NCBI GenBank assembly: GCA_036971615.1
Contig: JAYKKR010000007.1
Location: 1,054,001 to 1,118,000 of the forward strand
DNA length: 64,000 nt
Reading direction: 5' to 3'
From: Amyloporia xantha
Lineage: Eukaryota > Basidiomycota > Agaricomycetes > Polyporales > Adustoporiaceae
Shown here: one piece after another, positions 40,573 to 52,883 of the stretch
Position numbering within the stretch: the stretch's first letter is position 1
Layout: every line of letters starts with the position of its first letter
The notes under the pieces: model-generated
Told to the model about the DNA's origin: nothing
What the model saw: the letters and a program-made list of their open reading frames with translations, nothing else
Database searches by the model: none
Translations under genes and position numbers: made by a program

Positions 40573-41197
40573 CTAGCAGCACATCTCGCAGGGGCAGCCT
40601 GTGGAAAGGGCGTCATGAGCACTTGTGGACATGCGTGGAGCACCAAGAAACAACGCACAGATGATGTCGGCGAAACACTCGCAGCAGTCCTAGAAGAAAA
40701 CGAAGTCAGTATCCGACCAGTGGCACTGACGGCCATCCGGGTAGAACAGACCTTGCAACCCTCTGGAAAAGAGAAGACAAAACATGGCCAGTCAGTCAGA
40801 TGTATCGCCATATGCAGACGAAAACACACACCGAAGCAGATGAAGCACTCAAATGCGCCGAGGAAACAGTCCTAATATTCAAACGCACGTGTGAGCATTC
40901 GAGCGCTCACCAACAGCATGACGACGACAACGACGCCGCCGTTGTTGAACAGGAACACACCTTCGCGGCTCCTCCTCCCCTCAAACGGTGGGCCTTGCCA
41001 TGCTGGCACTCCTGCGTCTGGCTGCGAGCAGGGGGACTCGTCATGCCTGCACAACGCCGCCGACAAAGACAGAACAGCCGTTAGCGCTCGAAACGTCATC
41101 GGCCACGGAGCTGGCGAGGAGTCGGAGGACGCTACTCACTCATCTGCACGGCCTGGGGCTGGGTGCTGGTGGTCATCGCGGCTTTGGGAGCTTCCAT
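40573..41197 (-). CDS. Small Cys-rich C-terminus protein, 83 aa, six exons
   Basis: Hand-spliced from very small exons: 41197-41140, 41046-40961, 40871-40832, 40762-40752 (11 bases), 40689-40659, 40598-40573; 252 bases in frame with a TAG stop. The N-terminal half is polar (MEAPKAAMTTSTQPQAVQ). The C-terminal 35 residues hold 13 cysteines mixed with hydrophobic residues: DCFLGAFECFICFEGCK, then DCCECFADIICCPCEMCC. I infer membrane attachment through palmitoylation or a short Cys-rich span, as in CYSTM-like plant and fungal proteins. The function is unknown. The consistent phase over six exons is strong support despite the small size. Confidence 0.75.
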
Positions 41198-41300
41198 AGT
41201 GTAGAGTGGGTGGTGGTGGTGGTGGTACTTGGAAGTCGTCGAAAAGCAGGAGTGATGGGGGTTGGTTGGGAGGGAACAGGGGTGTGGCTCAGGGCGCCCG

Positions 41301-41312
41301 CATTTATAGGGG
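41301..41312 (-). promoter_or_regulatory. TATA box of the Cys-rich protein gene
   Basis: Minus strand reads CCTATAAATG, about 105 bases upstream of the start codon at 41197. This position suits an expressed fungal gene with a short 5' UTR. Confidence 0.5.
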
Positions 41313-43094
41313 AGGCGAGGACACGATGGAATCTGGGGCCGTCGCCGCCCCATGGGTTTGATTTCATCACGGCGATGATAGCATGGCCTTAGCCGCCAAA
41401 ATTAAACAGGTTATCCATGCACATGCACAGTCCGCAGTGCTCTGACGACGGGGTTCCACGCCACGCACAGCGGGTGAAGCACTGCCCTGCGTGCATAGCC
41501 CCCTCTCTGCGGTTCTCTCTTTCTTAAGCTTGGGGAATGATAACGCCCCCACGGTGCTTGAGAATACTGGAGCAGATGAAGTCATTATGTGTTGTGGATG
41601 TAAGTACTTAATGCATGCGCAGTTATCCGCCGAGTCGCCGACCAGGGCAGCTCCATGGAGTGAACATCGCTGGAATTAAGGCTTGGCAACGGCCGAATCC
41701 ACTGCCAATCCAGGCATGCTCCACCGTCAGACACGGCGACATATAATAATGTGTATTCACAGTTTTGGTAAGCTGTACTTAAGAGGGTGCAGAAATACAT
41801 GTTGGCCGGCGCCAGAAGTCTGCTGCAAGCCGCCCAACTATACATAGGAATCTGAAGATACACGGAATACACGAGGGGATATGAGACGTCAGGAAGCGAG
41901 CATGTCAATCAAAGAGTCAGACGCCTCCTGAACTCCGGACCTCCTGACCTGAATTTCACGACGTGCACTCCTCACGGATGCAATGAACAACTGTGCCGGT
42001 ACAGGCCAAGCATACGGCTTGACGTGAGGCAGCGAATATCGGAAATTGCGGTCGCAGCACAAATGCTTCGGCCAATCAGAGTAGACATGCAGGTTTCAAA
42101 CAGGAGCCGATACTCACGCATGCAGGATAAGCCTGCACTAAGCCGACCGCATTACCACAGTCGGCGCTACGCACGTTCTTCACATGATGAATGCGGGAGA
42201 TGGCATATACGTGCAGTGGTCTGACTATCTGACAAGGAAAAAACAGCGCCGTAAGTAGAGCGCCCAGAGTTTGAGCCCATCGCGGTGCAGCACGGGGTCC
42301 ACCGTGTCGCCGGACAATGTGTTGGCGACGAGAGCGCATTGAGGGATCTGGTTAATGTAAGCCATGAAGCAGCTGCAGGGTGATTCGGTCGTCTGCCTTA
42401 TAGTGAATCCCAAGCGAAATCGTACGTACGTGCACCATGCAGAACAGGGTCGCGATTCAGTCGCGGTGATGAGTGGGGTTCAAATCGCCGGCTTATGCCT
42501 CGGACCAAGGGTTTGCTGTAATGAGAATAGAAAGCATGAGTTGACTTCGCTACACGAGACATGCCGTGAGACTATCCCGAGGTGGTATGTGAGCCACTAA
42601 AAGTGAAACAAGCAGCCGCAAGTGGCTTGGAATAAGTAAAAGGGATGAAGAACCGGCTGGCAGCATGCAGACCCCGGAAGTGCCCCCGCCGCTACATTCA
42701 CCCCTCGATCACCCTGGTGGATCACCGATCAGTGTGTCGCAGCCGACGCTGTCGGTCAGCTACCAAACGCTCTGACTCCTGACATGTGCCATTATTGTCT
42801 AAAGACCTCTAGGAAGTGTTCATTTCTTACGACTTTCGACGATATCACGACCTCTGGAGAGCACCACGACCTCTGGAGAGCACCACGCCCACTCGAATCG
42901 CTACACCCAACTCTACTACCGCATTGACTCGCTTAGTCGCACCATATCCCCGCGACACACTGGCGCCGGTTCTCTATAAGCAGTAACGGCATATTCGGGT
43001 TGCGTTTAGCCAGCTCGGCGAATACCATCACCACGGCGTGCCCTGAGTCAGCTCGGGATCCGCGCATCGTCATAAGTAGAGTCCATTCGCACGG
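41313..43094. other. Gene-poor stretch before the MFS gene
   Basis: A minus-strand protein-like piece at about 42.25-42.35 kb (VANTLSGDTVDPVLHRDGLK) may be an exon of an unrecognised gene, but no model fits. Another piece near 41.80-41.86 kb follows a TATGTATAG acceptor. Nothing else supported. Confidence 0.3.
42846..42883 (+). repeat. Two tandem copies of a 19-bp unit
   Basis: CACGACCTCTGGAGAGCAC is repeated exactly, head to tail, about 210 bases upstream of the MFS start. It could be a duplicated protein-binding site or chance slippage. Confidence 0.75.
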
Positions 43095-46000
43095 ATGGCG
43101 TCTCTCAATCGCTTGAGCTACTTCTCCGCCATGAGTGCCGGCGAGGACGACGACCTGGAGGAAGGGCGCGCGTACGACGATGGCGAAGGGGACGAGCTCG
43201 ACGAGCGTACACCGCTCGACAAGACGATCGATCGTATAGGCATGGGTGCGTGTTTTGCCGCGTTTGCCTGCCAGGGGCGCTGTGATGTACTGACGTATGG
43301 GACGGGGCGATTGCATATGTCGCGCATATGATTGGGCTCTGCTGGCAGGATGGTACCAATGGACGCTGTTGTCGTTGTGCGGGTTCGGTGAGTCTTATTT
43401 CAAGGCCCGCGAAACATGATTGTCCAACCGCAGCGGATATGGGAATGCAGGATGGATGGCGGATAATGTTAGTACTCGTGAAATAATTATAGGACTTGTC
43501 TGACAGGCACTTAGATGTGGATCCAAGCAATCGCTATAGTGCTGCCTCGTGTACAGCAACATTTTGCAGGTGAGGGTCTACTTCCCATCAACCCCAGGAT
43601 GGGCCGCGGTGTCGCATACACAGACGCCCTCTGATATCAGCCGCATGCCTGGTGGGAGCGGCCGAGAATGTCAAGTCATGCGTCTTCGATGGCACAGCAG
43701 GTGTAACCTCGTTATGTGTGCGAGATGAGACTGCATCCTTTCCTTTTGCACTTCCATCCGCTCCACATGACAATGTCCCGCTCACAACGTGCAAGTCCGT
43801 GATAGTTACATTGGCACCCTGTCCTCCTCGATGTTTGCAGGGATGATGTTCGGTGCGGTAGGCTGGGGTACCTGTACGTCACGTTCGAAAACCTCGGAAC
43901 AGTGCCCGATTCTGACTAGATATGGTGTACATGATACCAGGCTCGGATCTGGTAGGACGGAAGACAGCGTTCAATGCAACCCTGTTCCTCACCTCCGTGT
44001 TTGGTGTGTTCGCCTCCTTCGCTTATACCTTTCCTTGGCTATGCGCCGCCCTCTTCTTTCTGGGAAGCGCAGTCGGAGTAAGTGACAAAGTACATACTAT
44101 CATCTCACAGCCGATATTGACACCAATTATAACAGGGCTCGATGCCGACGGACGGTACGCTGTTACTCGAGCACATGCCTAATGGCAAACAATACCTCGT
44201 CACTGCACTCTCCGTCTTCTTCTCCTTCGGCTCTGTCTTATCCGCGTTCGTCGCTCTACTGGTCATACCAGGCCATTCTTGTCCTCCTGCGCCGGCCGAG
44301 TGTGATGTCGCCCTGCAGAACATGGGCTGGAAGTATTTACTCGCCACCCTAGGGATCATCGTAAGTTGAATGGTCCGATCCACGCAGACATTATTGTTCT
44401 GACTGATCGCAGACGTTGTCGATGTTCATCGCGCGGATGGTCTTCTTCCGCCTTCACGAGTCTCCACGCTTTCTCGTGCATGCTGGCCGTCAGCAGGAAG
44501 CGTTGGAGTCTCTCCAGCTCATTGCGAGGTTTAACGGGGAGGAGTTCGATCTTGGAATAGACGATGTCCAGGATCATGTCCCTACAGTGCAACTTGACGC
44601 AGAGACACCCACATATGATTCTCCCCTAGCCTATTCAGCAAATCCTGATCAACGGGATGCATCAGATCGTGCCGGGGAGGAATCAACTGCACTTGTTTTC
44701 GACGCAGACGGTGCAGATGATGTGGGGCCTCCTGAACTCGAGCGTCCCTCCCTTTCTTCGCAACGTAGCCACGACGTCCTTCGGAGCACTCCGGAGTCCG
44801 ACGGGAAGAACTACAGCGCGATGGGCGAGTCCAACGTCCCGCTCGACGCGCATTCCTTCAATACGCCTACCCTCACGCAAATGCGCAGGATGTCCGCGTA
44901 TTCCGTGGACTCTTTCCATCTGAATCACCGGGAGGAAGAAGCAAAAGAACCGCTGTCAACGGATCTGTCATCGACGCGGCCCATCTCGAGAGAAGTGCGG
45001 TCATCTCCGATACCGCGGCCACGCTCCGGAATTCGGGAGAGGAACAGCCGTCGGATGTCTGTGGCGTCGTCGATGTACGAAGCGAGGCCGAAAATTTACT
45101 GGAAGCTGCCCAGGTGGCTGCGGAAGCCGCTCTGGGCGTTCATTGACCGCATAGCGATGGTCCTTTCCCCCGAGTGGATGCGGACGACGCTCTTAGTCTG
45201 GGCGGCGTGGTTCGCAATGTCATTAGGTGTGCAAGTCGCTTACGCTTGTCCCGAGGCGCCCCCCTGTCCGTGAGGGTATGCTCATGAGCCTTTGTCGCAG
45301 CGTACACAATGTTTAATGTGTATCTTCCCAAACTTCTTGAAGGTCGCTCAGCTTCCGGCGATGTGACATCTGCACCGAGGACCCTGAAGGATAGCCTCTG
45401 GGACGTCGTCATATATGCCTTGGGTGGCTGTCCCGGCGCGATTGTGAGTTTGACCTTATATATGCTTCTCAGTCACTTTGCTCACTTTTATTTGGCCTCA
45501 TTCGAATCTGTTTTGATGTAGTTGGGCGCCTATTTAATTGAGTCGCCATTGGGGCGACGGTGGTCTCTCGCCGGCAGCACCTTTGTTACGGCATTCTTTT
45601 GCCTAGTATTTGTGATGGTTGAGCAATCATGGGCCGTACGCGCAAGCACGGTAGGGATCAGCCTCAGCGCAACTGTATGTGATTTTTCATTGTTGAAGTA
45701 AAGTGATATTGACACTTCCGTTATCGCGTAGGCGATGTGGGCTGTGCTTTATGGGTGCGTCAAGTTGTCTAATCCGATTCCTATTACTGAACCCTGTTCT
45801 GAATAGGTGGACACCGGAGATCTTCGGTACAAAAGGTACGATTGCATCCTGCACGCTTGCGCGATTGCTGACTTAGACTCTGAAGTACGAGGCTCTGCAT
45901 GTGGCATTGCTTCTGCACTATCGCGAATGTAAGCGCACATATTCAAGACTAAAACAGGCGTATTAACTTCATCTGTCTGGGTTTGCCAGAGGAGGGATGA

Positions 46001-46152
46001 TCGCTCCAATGTTGGGAGGGACCCTACTCTCAATCGACCACTCGGTACCGGTGTATGTCAGCATCGTTGTCTTCATTCTCGCTGGGCTTTGTGTACTTCT
46101 ACTGCATGAAAAAGAAGGGGAACGTGGGGAAGGGCGAGTGATCGTACATTGA
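43095..46152 (+). CDS. MFS transporter (general substrate/SV2-like) with large central loop
   Basis: Major-facilitator membrane transporter; the substrate is unknown. It starts MASLNRLSYFSAMSAGEDDD with an acidic cytosolic N-terminus. Membrane and motif blocks in order: WYQWTLLSLCGFGWMADNMW, IQAIAIVLPRVQQHF, YIGTLSSSMFAGMMFGAVGW, SDLVGRKTAFNATLFL (loop 2-3 motif A), GSMPTDGTLLLEHMP, FFRLHESPRFLVHAGR. A central loop of about 250 residues, acidic and Ser-rich, follows. The second half has AYTMFNVYLPKLLEG, ALGGCPGAILGAYLIES, LGRRWSLAGS, YGWTPEIFGTKVRGSACGIA and SRIGGMIAPMLGGTLLS. Many introns; the one at 43570-43795 is 226 nt, much longer than the rest. The stop is at 46150-46152. Confidence 0.88.
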
Positions 46153-46538
46153 CCAGCTGGCACCTCGTTTCTGGATACCTACCTGGTGTGCGCGGAGTAT
46201 ATGCGAATATTTTTTGCCAGTGAGAAATACCTCTCGTAGATAGATTTAGGACTGGCGATAATTGTACAACCTGTAGCAATATCATGCTTTGTTTTGCTTT
46301 CCGAACGGCTCCTACGTCACATCACTGAAATTTCACGTACGAAGACGCGCGATAAACAATGGTTATCGCCACTCATGCACTCATGGCATGTACGTACTAG
46401 GTAGTGCCATCGATATGAGCTATTGCAAAACCCGTTCGTTTTTCTAGAAAACGACAGGACATAGGTCGTGCTGCTGGTCTGGACCGGGCACTACGCCCAC
46501 GTTCCTACCCTCGATATTAGTGGGGACCACGATTGGCT
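46153..46538. other. Convergent intergenic region
   Basis: 3' UTR space of the MFS and SEN15 genes. No coding segment. Confidence 0.35.
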
Positions 46539-47107
46539 CTAGACCTGGGGTTTGACAATTCCGGGGCTGATTTTGTAGTAGACAATAGAAGAGTCTTCCG
46601 TGTTGATGGCGAGATATAGCTCTCCCGGACTTCCGAGGTGGTGGAACGCATCTTGCAGCCTAGTGAGCGCCACCGGTCAAAATCAACGCACATGGAGCTG
46701 TACGCGGTGCTTACCAAGAGATGGACAGAGATTCCGCAAGTGAGCATGGGAGAACACATGACGCAATTTCCTGGATTTTCAATGAAGTCAGTGAGACAGG
46801 GATGCTGTTAAGGCGAGTCACTCACCGTCTTTGGTCGCCGCCCTCGCACTGCAACTCGAGAACATGCCGGCAGGTCGACTACTTCAAGATCGCTCCATTG
46901 CTGCGCTGAGAGCAGTATGTTATTTTTTGAACAAAAGATGACTTTCAATGTCTTACCCAACCTCAAATCGTTGTACGTCTGAAACAGTGCTCCGGCTGCT
47001 CTTGGGTACTTAGGAAGAAGTGCCGAAAGCGCTTGATACTGATGCAAGGTCGATATTCAATATATGGGGGTTAAATTGAAATGACATACAGAGGGGTGAG
47101 ATTCCAT
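46539..47107 (-). CDS. SEN15: tRNA-splicing endonuclease subunit Sen15, 118 aa
   Basis: Small structural subunit of the tetrameric endonuclease that cuts introns from pre-tRNA. Exons from the 5' end: 47107-47090, 47038-46957, 46905-46826, 46770-46715, 46659-46539; 357 bases in frame. The start is MESHPSYQALSALLPKYPRA. The family core is WSDLEVVDLPACSRVAV, then SCVLPCSLAESLSISWLQDA, and the typical C-terminus LYLAINTEDSSIVYYKISPG followed by IVKP. Length fits fungal Sen15 proteins. The assignment rests on the EDSSIVYYKI-GIVKP block, which is diagnostic in my experience. Confidence 0.85.
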
Positions 47108-47527
47108 CGGTGTGCTGTTTCCTGCCCGAGTACTGGACTGGAACAAACTCAATTTCCCGGCCATGGCCCAGTGTGATCGGAGGCCCACAAAACGCGCTAT
47201 CACGTGCACATGATGTATGCACCAATTATGTGGGTGAGCTGGCTCAGCAAGTTGCAACCGTCCTCCTTTCACTCTTCAAAGGCGCATATAGCCTGTTTGC
47301 CCGGTGAGACAAGATTGACCAGTCTGCCAGACTGAGATACCCCATATGTATCACGTTACATAGAGCAATATTGCTCTATATTAATGACACTGGGAGCTCT
47401 CGGTCTCATTGATATTGATACAGGACGTTTTATCACTTATAACAGTATGTGGGCATTTTCGAGAGACCATTCTCATAGCACTGTCAATAATCAGTTTCTT
47501 CACCAACATAATCAGTTATTGCATCAG
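47108..47527. promoter_or_regulatory. Divergent region between SEN15 and the F-box-like gene
   Basis: Contains both promoters. ATTGCTCTATATTAATGACA (about 47370-47389) is AT-rich and may act as the TATA region of the plus-strand gene. An upstream in-frame extension exists from 47384 but looks non-coding. Confidence 0.35.
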
Positions 47528-49252
47528 ATGGACATCGTTCATCTATATCCACTCTCGCTACTGCAGCCGGATATCCTACTCAACATATGCGAGTTCCTCC
47601 TCTATGACCAAGATCCGAAGGGTCTGGACGCCTTGGCCACCCTTGCGCGGTCATCTATTTTACTCAATGGGAACGCCGTTGACCTACTCTGGCGTTGGCT
47701 GCCCTCCTTAGCACCGTTGATCTTCACGATGCCAGCCGACCTATGGAAGATGGAGGCCGTCTCTGGTGAATTCGAGGTTGACCGTGTCTTAGTACGGTTA
47801 TCAGTGTTGTCTTTTTTGATCATCCACTGATTATATTTACTGTCCATAGATTTTTGTTAGAGAGTTGAAACCAAGCGACTTCACAAGATTTCTGGCGTAT
47901 GCGCCTCGTGTTAAAACGCTTGGGGCTGGTATATCTCCGGTGCACGAAAAACTGAAACGATATAGAGTTCATCCTGACATAATTCGAGCCCTCGACACAT
48001 TTCGCCCGCCTTCTCTTCTGCCTAATTTACAAACACTGGACTGGTCATATATGCAGTGCAGAGCAGATGATGGCCTGCCGTGCATTCGTATTCTATTTGG
48101 CCGTAGTCTAAAGACTATCAAGCTGGTTCCTATGCAAACCGTCTCTCAGGATGATCTGAAGTCTGCTTTGGCGGGTCTTAAGAAATCATGCCCGCAGGTC
48201 GAGCACCTCACCCTCATATTTCGACACGTTCCCAAGGACATCGGAATAATCCCTGATTTTTTCACAGACAGTATCAGTGGTCTGCGCCACCTCCGCTCCT
48301 TCAAATGCTCGATGACCACCACTCCATGGCAAGTCCTGCTGCATCTCGCTACACTACCGACGCTGGACACATTAAATGTGGATCTTCGAACAAGTGACGA
48401 TTCAGAGGGATGCCTGGATTCATTGGATCAATTGCCCGGAAGGCAATTTATTTCTCTCAGATCCCTTGACTCTAGTCACCCGCACACTCCCGATGTTGAT
48501 CCGATTTTTAGAGGCTGTCCAGTCTACCCGCCTTGCCAACGTCCGTGCGGCCATCGAGGTGGCAACTTCAGGGGAGCTTGTCGAGGAATATTTCAACAGT
48601 CTTGGCGGTGCATCGCTGTTGCAACTCGTTGCGCACCATTAAATTGGAGGTGTATGCTGGGGATATCGATGGTTCGGTCTGTGTGGTCACACGCAACACC
48701 TTCCTGCTCCTGATGACTCTGCCCAACATTCGTTCCTTGGACATTGACATCGATTGTCCGTGCACCATCGATGACGAGGACTTATCCGCCATGGGCATCG
48801 CCTGGCCAAATTTGACCCAACTCATGCTTGGCGTCAGAAGACCGTGGCAAATAAATCCGCATGCGACGTTCGCAGGACTTATTTCGCTCATAAAGCACTG
48901 TCCACGGCTCTGGAGGATCGGACTTGTGCTTGACACCAGCTTGCAGATGGCTCGGCTGAACCTCGACGAGCGCCCTGGTGGCGGCGCATCCTCATCTCTG
49001 GTGGAGGAAATCGACCTTGGAAACTCAAAGGCGGACGAACCCATCCAGGTAGCAGCGGTCTTATCCGACTTGTTTCCCGACCTTGAGTACATCGGCACAG
49101 TGTGGCCTGACGAAGACGACGGGACACGACAATGGGAGAATGCTGATTTCGAGATGCACCGCGTCTGGGATACGGTTACACGGCTAGTTAAGCACTTCAA
49201 TACAGTGCGTAGACAGGAGCGCAGTTCCACCACGAGTCCATCATTGCCCTGA
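47528..49252 (+). pseudogene. F-box/LRR-like protein gene with two frame breaks
   Basis: Basidiomycete F-box-type protein with leucine-rich repeats, probably a substrate adaptor for ubiquitin ligases. First exon 47528-47785 (MDIVHLYPLSLLQPDILLNI, then CEFLLYDQDPKGLDALATLA); exon 2 from 47850 (IFVRELKPSDFTRFLAYAPR). LRR-like pieces follow: LLPNLQTLDWSYMQ, CPQVEHLTLIFRHV, LATLPTLDTLNVDL. Near 48470 the frame must shift to go on from FISLRSLD to LVTRTLPMLIRFLEAV. Near 48628 it must shift again to reach LRTIKLEVYAGD, after which the frame stays open to 49252. Each break equals one extra base. A GT-AG intron (48390-48459) could bypass the first break but would remove a good LRR, and no intron explains the second. 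Pseudogene or sequence errors. Confidence 0.7.
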
Positions 49253-49950
49253 TTCTTTCACCCACCTGTTACATGTAATTGGAGGAGGTGCGGCGCATAT
49301 CCTCGATTTTAGAACGGGGTTTCTACGACAGTGAGTTCCACTCGGTGATTGACATAGTCGCGCTAACCTGCGAAACACTAGAACATACCCTTGCGCACTA
49401 TACTCTAATTGTTGGACCGACGTGCAAATATTTTCTTGTAAGTAGGATCCTAGAATAATGATGTGTGTAAATCACGAATATATCGTGCATAACAATCGAC
49501 CTTGGGACAGTTTCTTTGTTGGTACCATGAGTCATATTACAACATCAAATAGCAGCCTCTCCATTGGCAAGGCGCCTGATTGAAATCCGTATCGAGCTAC
49601 GCGATCAGCCCTTACATACATGTCTCGCTTTCTGTCACCAGTCGATGCTGTCTCAAACATGAATATTGCCGGTATATCGCGGAGGAAGATTATGCTGACA
49701 ATTAAATTGTAACAGTGCTTTGCCATTGTGAGACTCATTGTTCCGCCTCAATCAGCGGTAGAAGGTGCGGAAAACTCCGGTTCAAAGGCTTCAGGTCGAT
49801 ATCAGGGTTGAGTATACATGCGCAGAAATATAAAGCTTGCGGGCCTGAGACATTAACGTTAACAGCCCGCGGTGACCCGCTAGGCCTTACCGGGGCTGGT
49901 ACTGGATTTTCAAAAGAAGAGCAAGATGTAGTAGTATTGCACCGTGTCGC
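49253..49950. other. Gene-poor stretch
   Basis: 3' flank of the F-box-like gene. No feature supported. Confidence 0.3.
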
Positions 49951-51110
49951 ACGTCCAGATCGATGAGCGGCGTCTTGAGAGTCATTACTCCCGGCTACCT
50001 GGGTAAAATATATCAGTTCGGTTGATGGAGAGAAAGCTCGGAACCAATATCACAGGATTTACCCGGTGTGGATTTATTTCTGAACGGACATGAACCATTG
50101 AACAGGAGCGTCACAAGGTGGCCTCTTCCCTGATGATTGATGTGCACAGTAGGATTCGAGCTTGTGAAATCATCCGTACTAACGGATGTGGTACGTAAAG
50201 CTAGCTGCTTGTGATCCATGTCGTTTCGCCGCGTCTTGACACAATCGATGGGCACGAGCAAGACAGATATGCTTCGCGCCCGACACCGAGCGCGAAACAC
50301 TGAAATACGATTTGTGGTCAGTCAAATCATTACGCCATCGTAATTGGACCCGTGGTTGTTGTGGGCTTTCGCGTGCAATTTAATTCAATGCCTCTCACCG
50401 AGCGATAAGACTATCCTGCTGCGTACGATCCGATAAGCGGAAACGGCGCCCAACAGATGTCAGTTAGAAGTGCGGGACAACTCACAGATTGTGGTTCTTG
50501 AGGTGGTGCTATCACTGTTCGATGAATATGTCCGTCTCGGGATCCCGGGCTCTGGATATAAGGTGTGGTCGGATGAGGAATAAACTTCACAATACCGTAA
50601 GGGGGAACACTATCACATGCGATTAGAGGAAAATTCCTCCGGATCAGAGACGCACTCAAACTCTATCACGCGGGTTTCACCCCGCATCGGCACATAGGAG
50701 AAAACCCTCAGTGCGGAGGTGCCGGCTGCCAAAAATGTATGGGTGTATCCTCGAGTCAGCGAGACGGAATTTAGTTCGCAATCACTAGAGACAACCGGGG
50801 GCATTTATGAATGCTGACACATGAAACTTCGGATGCATTCGTCACCAATAACAAGAACTATGTTATCGATGATGTGACCTCCTTTTCACCGGGCGTAAAG
50901 GACGCAGATGATAGTGCATGCGACCGGAACATACACGCATGTATACGACGGAGCGATTCATTGTATTGAGACGTGAGTATCCCGGCCCAACGGTCCATCT
51001 GGGGAAAAGATCGACATTAGGCTCGGGGGCTATGACCGAGAGTGAATTCGCGGTTCCGGCGATGTGAAAGTAAAATACATACGTACGCGCCATTATTGCC
51101 ATTGACTCGA
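49951..51110 (-). other. Exon-like minus-strand series, unknown family
   Basis: Minus-strand pieces in order: MARTYVFYFHIAGTANSLSV (about 51.09-51.04 kb), DCELNSVSLTRGYTHTFLAA with SALRVFSYVPMRGETRVIEF (50.78-50.65 kb), then after a 46-nt GT-AG gap VPPYGIVKFIPHPTTPYIQS (50.59-50.5 kb), and SSNPTVHINHQGRGHLVTLL (50.16-50.1 kb). Some junctions are good (donor GTGCGTCT after GAGTTTGA; donor GTGAGTTG after CAATCT). I could not close a full frame. The pieces look beta-rich and similar in style to those at 28.5-31.3 kb. Possibly a real small multi-exon gene; function unknown. Confidence 0.35.
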
Positions 51111-52883
51111 AAGTAATTTTGGTAGTCAGAGTCTGTCAGACCAGTAACCATTAGTATGGGGCCAAGTTTCTTCTTCCTGAAGATGTTTCGCCAAATTAGG
51201 ACACGACGGCAGCCACGTGGCCCTGATATCCGTTCACGACGACGTGTCTACCAATATATAGCCGTGAGGAGACAACCATGGTTGACTTCGGGTCCCATTC
51301 TGAACGGCCAAACTAGCTGTGTATGCGATCTTGTATACTGTTACTCTTTCTGGAAACACTGGCATGTAACTACACTTTAGCCTTTCGGTGCGGGCCGGCC
51401 ACCACTCTTCACAGCTCCTCCAGCATGTCAAAAGTCAACGATAATTGCATCACTTTTCTAAAACACCACGTCCTAAATTCGGTATTTGAGGCGAAGCATT
51501 TGTCAATTTACGACGCTGTATTACAACCATATGCATACTCCGTCTGCTAGGATACTCTTGTCTCTATCTTGTTCACTACTGCGCTCGCCCGGATCTACTA
51601 CTTCTCTTCCTCGTACTCAGTATGGCGCAGATAGGTCAGCAGAACATCATTCACGGATCAGATTATTTCATTAAACTTCAACATTGCGCCCTTCATCTGG
51701 CGCAATCTCTATGAGATGATGATCGGTGATTGGAGTTCAAACATTCTAACTTGGAAATGACCTTCTGACCTTATGAACCAACCCTTCGGACCCTAGTTTC
51801 CTTGAAGAGCTCCGGGGTATGTCTTTTTCATGATATCTCGTGCGTGAGGAGACACCCTGCCAATGTTGAAGCGGTGTGCAAATCAGCGCAGGTAAGTGCT
51901 CATTCGTTGCGATATCGCCGTCAAGACATCAATCGATGGACGCTGGATTTCGAAGCTCTGGAGCCTGATACGGCATGCTCACTCTTATCAGCTTTTTATG
52001 CCAGCATAGGTGAGGTCTCTCGTCAATTTCTCGGCGCCGGCCTCTGTGGGTCTTTCGTTACTGTGCTTCACAAATACCGTCACCATTATGGGCCTGTTGT
52101 CGTCCAAACGCGGGAACGGAGCCTACAAGCACTGATCCAAGTCTTGGGTCCACGCATTCCCTTCTATATCTGCTGTTCCTAGCTCCGAAAGCGATCTGCG
52201 CTCTCCATAAGTAGTGCGTGGTAATACGACGTTACCCCGCGCTGGAAGTCTCCGAGGGCATTGATGGGAATCGTCTTCGGGATTATGGGTTCTGAGCGCC
52301 TTCCGGTCTGTCGAATCGTATCTCCTTATCCTCGGCTACTTTGCAGGTGCTGCGGTGGTGGCGAGCTGTCTGGGCATGCTTGGGCGTTGTGTTATTTTAC
52401 GAGCCATCCCGTGATCTTCCACATGGTCTGCTCGATACGCGTTGATCACATCGGACAAATTAGGTAGGGTCGTAAGTTGTCTTGGTGTCAATGGCGTCGC
52501 GGGTAGAGTTGCTGTTTTGAAGCTCTTGTGATAGATCTTCTAAAATGCATGGATGGGGATTGGACGAGAAGACAATTGAGGACACAAAGGGATCGATTGA
52601 GTTCGGGAATTGAGAATGTTTTCCAAGATAGCAGAGGCCGCCCTCCACACTAATCGCCTCCATCGACATCGATAACAAGTTCTAGGCGGCGCTCTCAGGA
52701 GACACGGAGGTTGGTTATGGCAACTACAGATCGCAAGGACTTACTTGTCCGGATGACATTTAGATCGGATCAAGATCCGTACTCCGCCTCCGTTCTAGTA
52801 TAAGTGAGTAGCCACAAGGTCTAGCTCCTCGCCGTACACCTACCCTTGTTTATCATCTATAATCACTGTAACTTACAAACGAT
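51111..52883. other. Gene-poor stretch before FKBP12
   Basis: A plus-strand frame at 51802-52182 holds NRWTLDFEALEPDTACSLLS, which looks somewhat protein-like, but there is no domain, start context or partner exon. The FKBP12 promoter should lie in the last 200 bases; no TATA box is obvious. Confidence 0.3.

Noticed and set aside
48390..48459. Possible GT-AG intron that would bypass the first F-box gene frame break
   Set aside because: It would delete a well-formed LRR stretch (LPGRQFISLRSLD), and the second break would remain.
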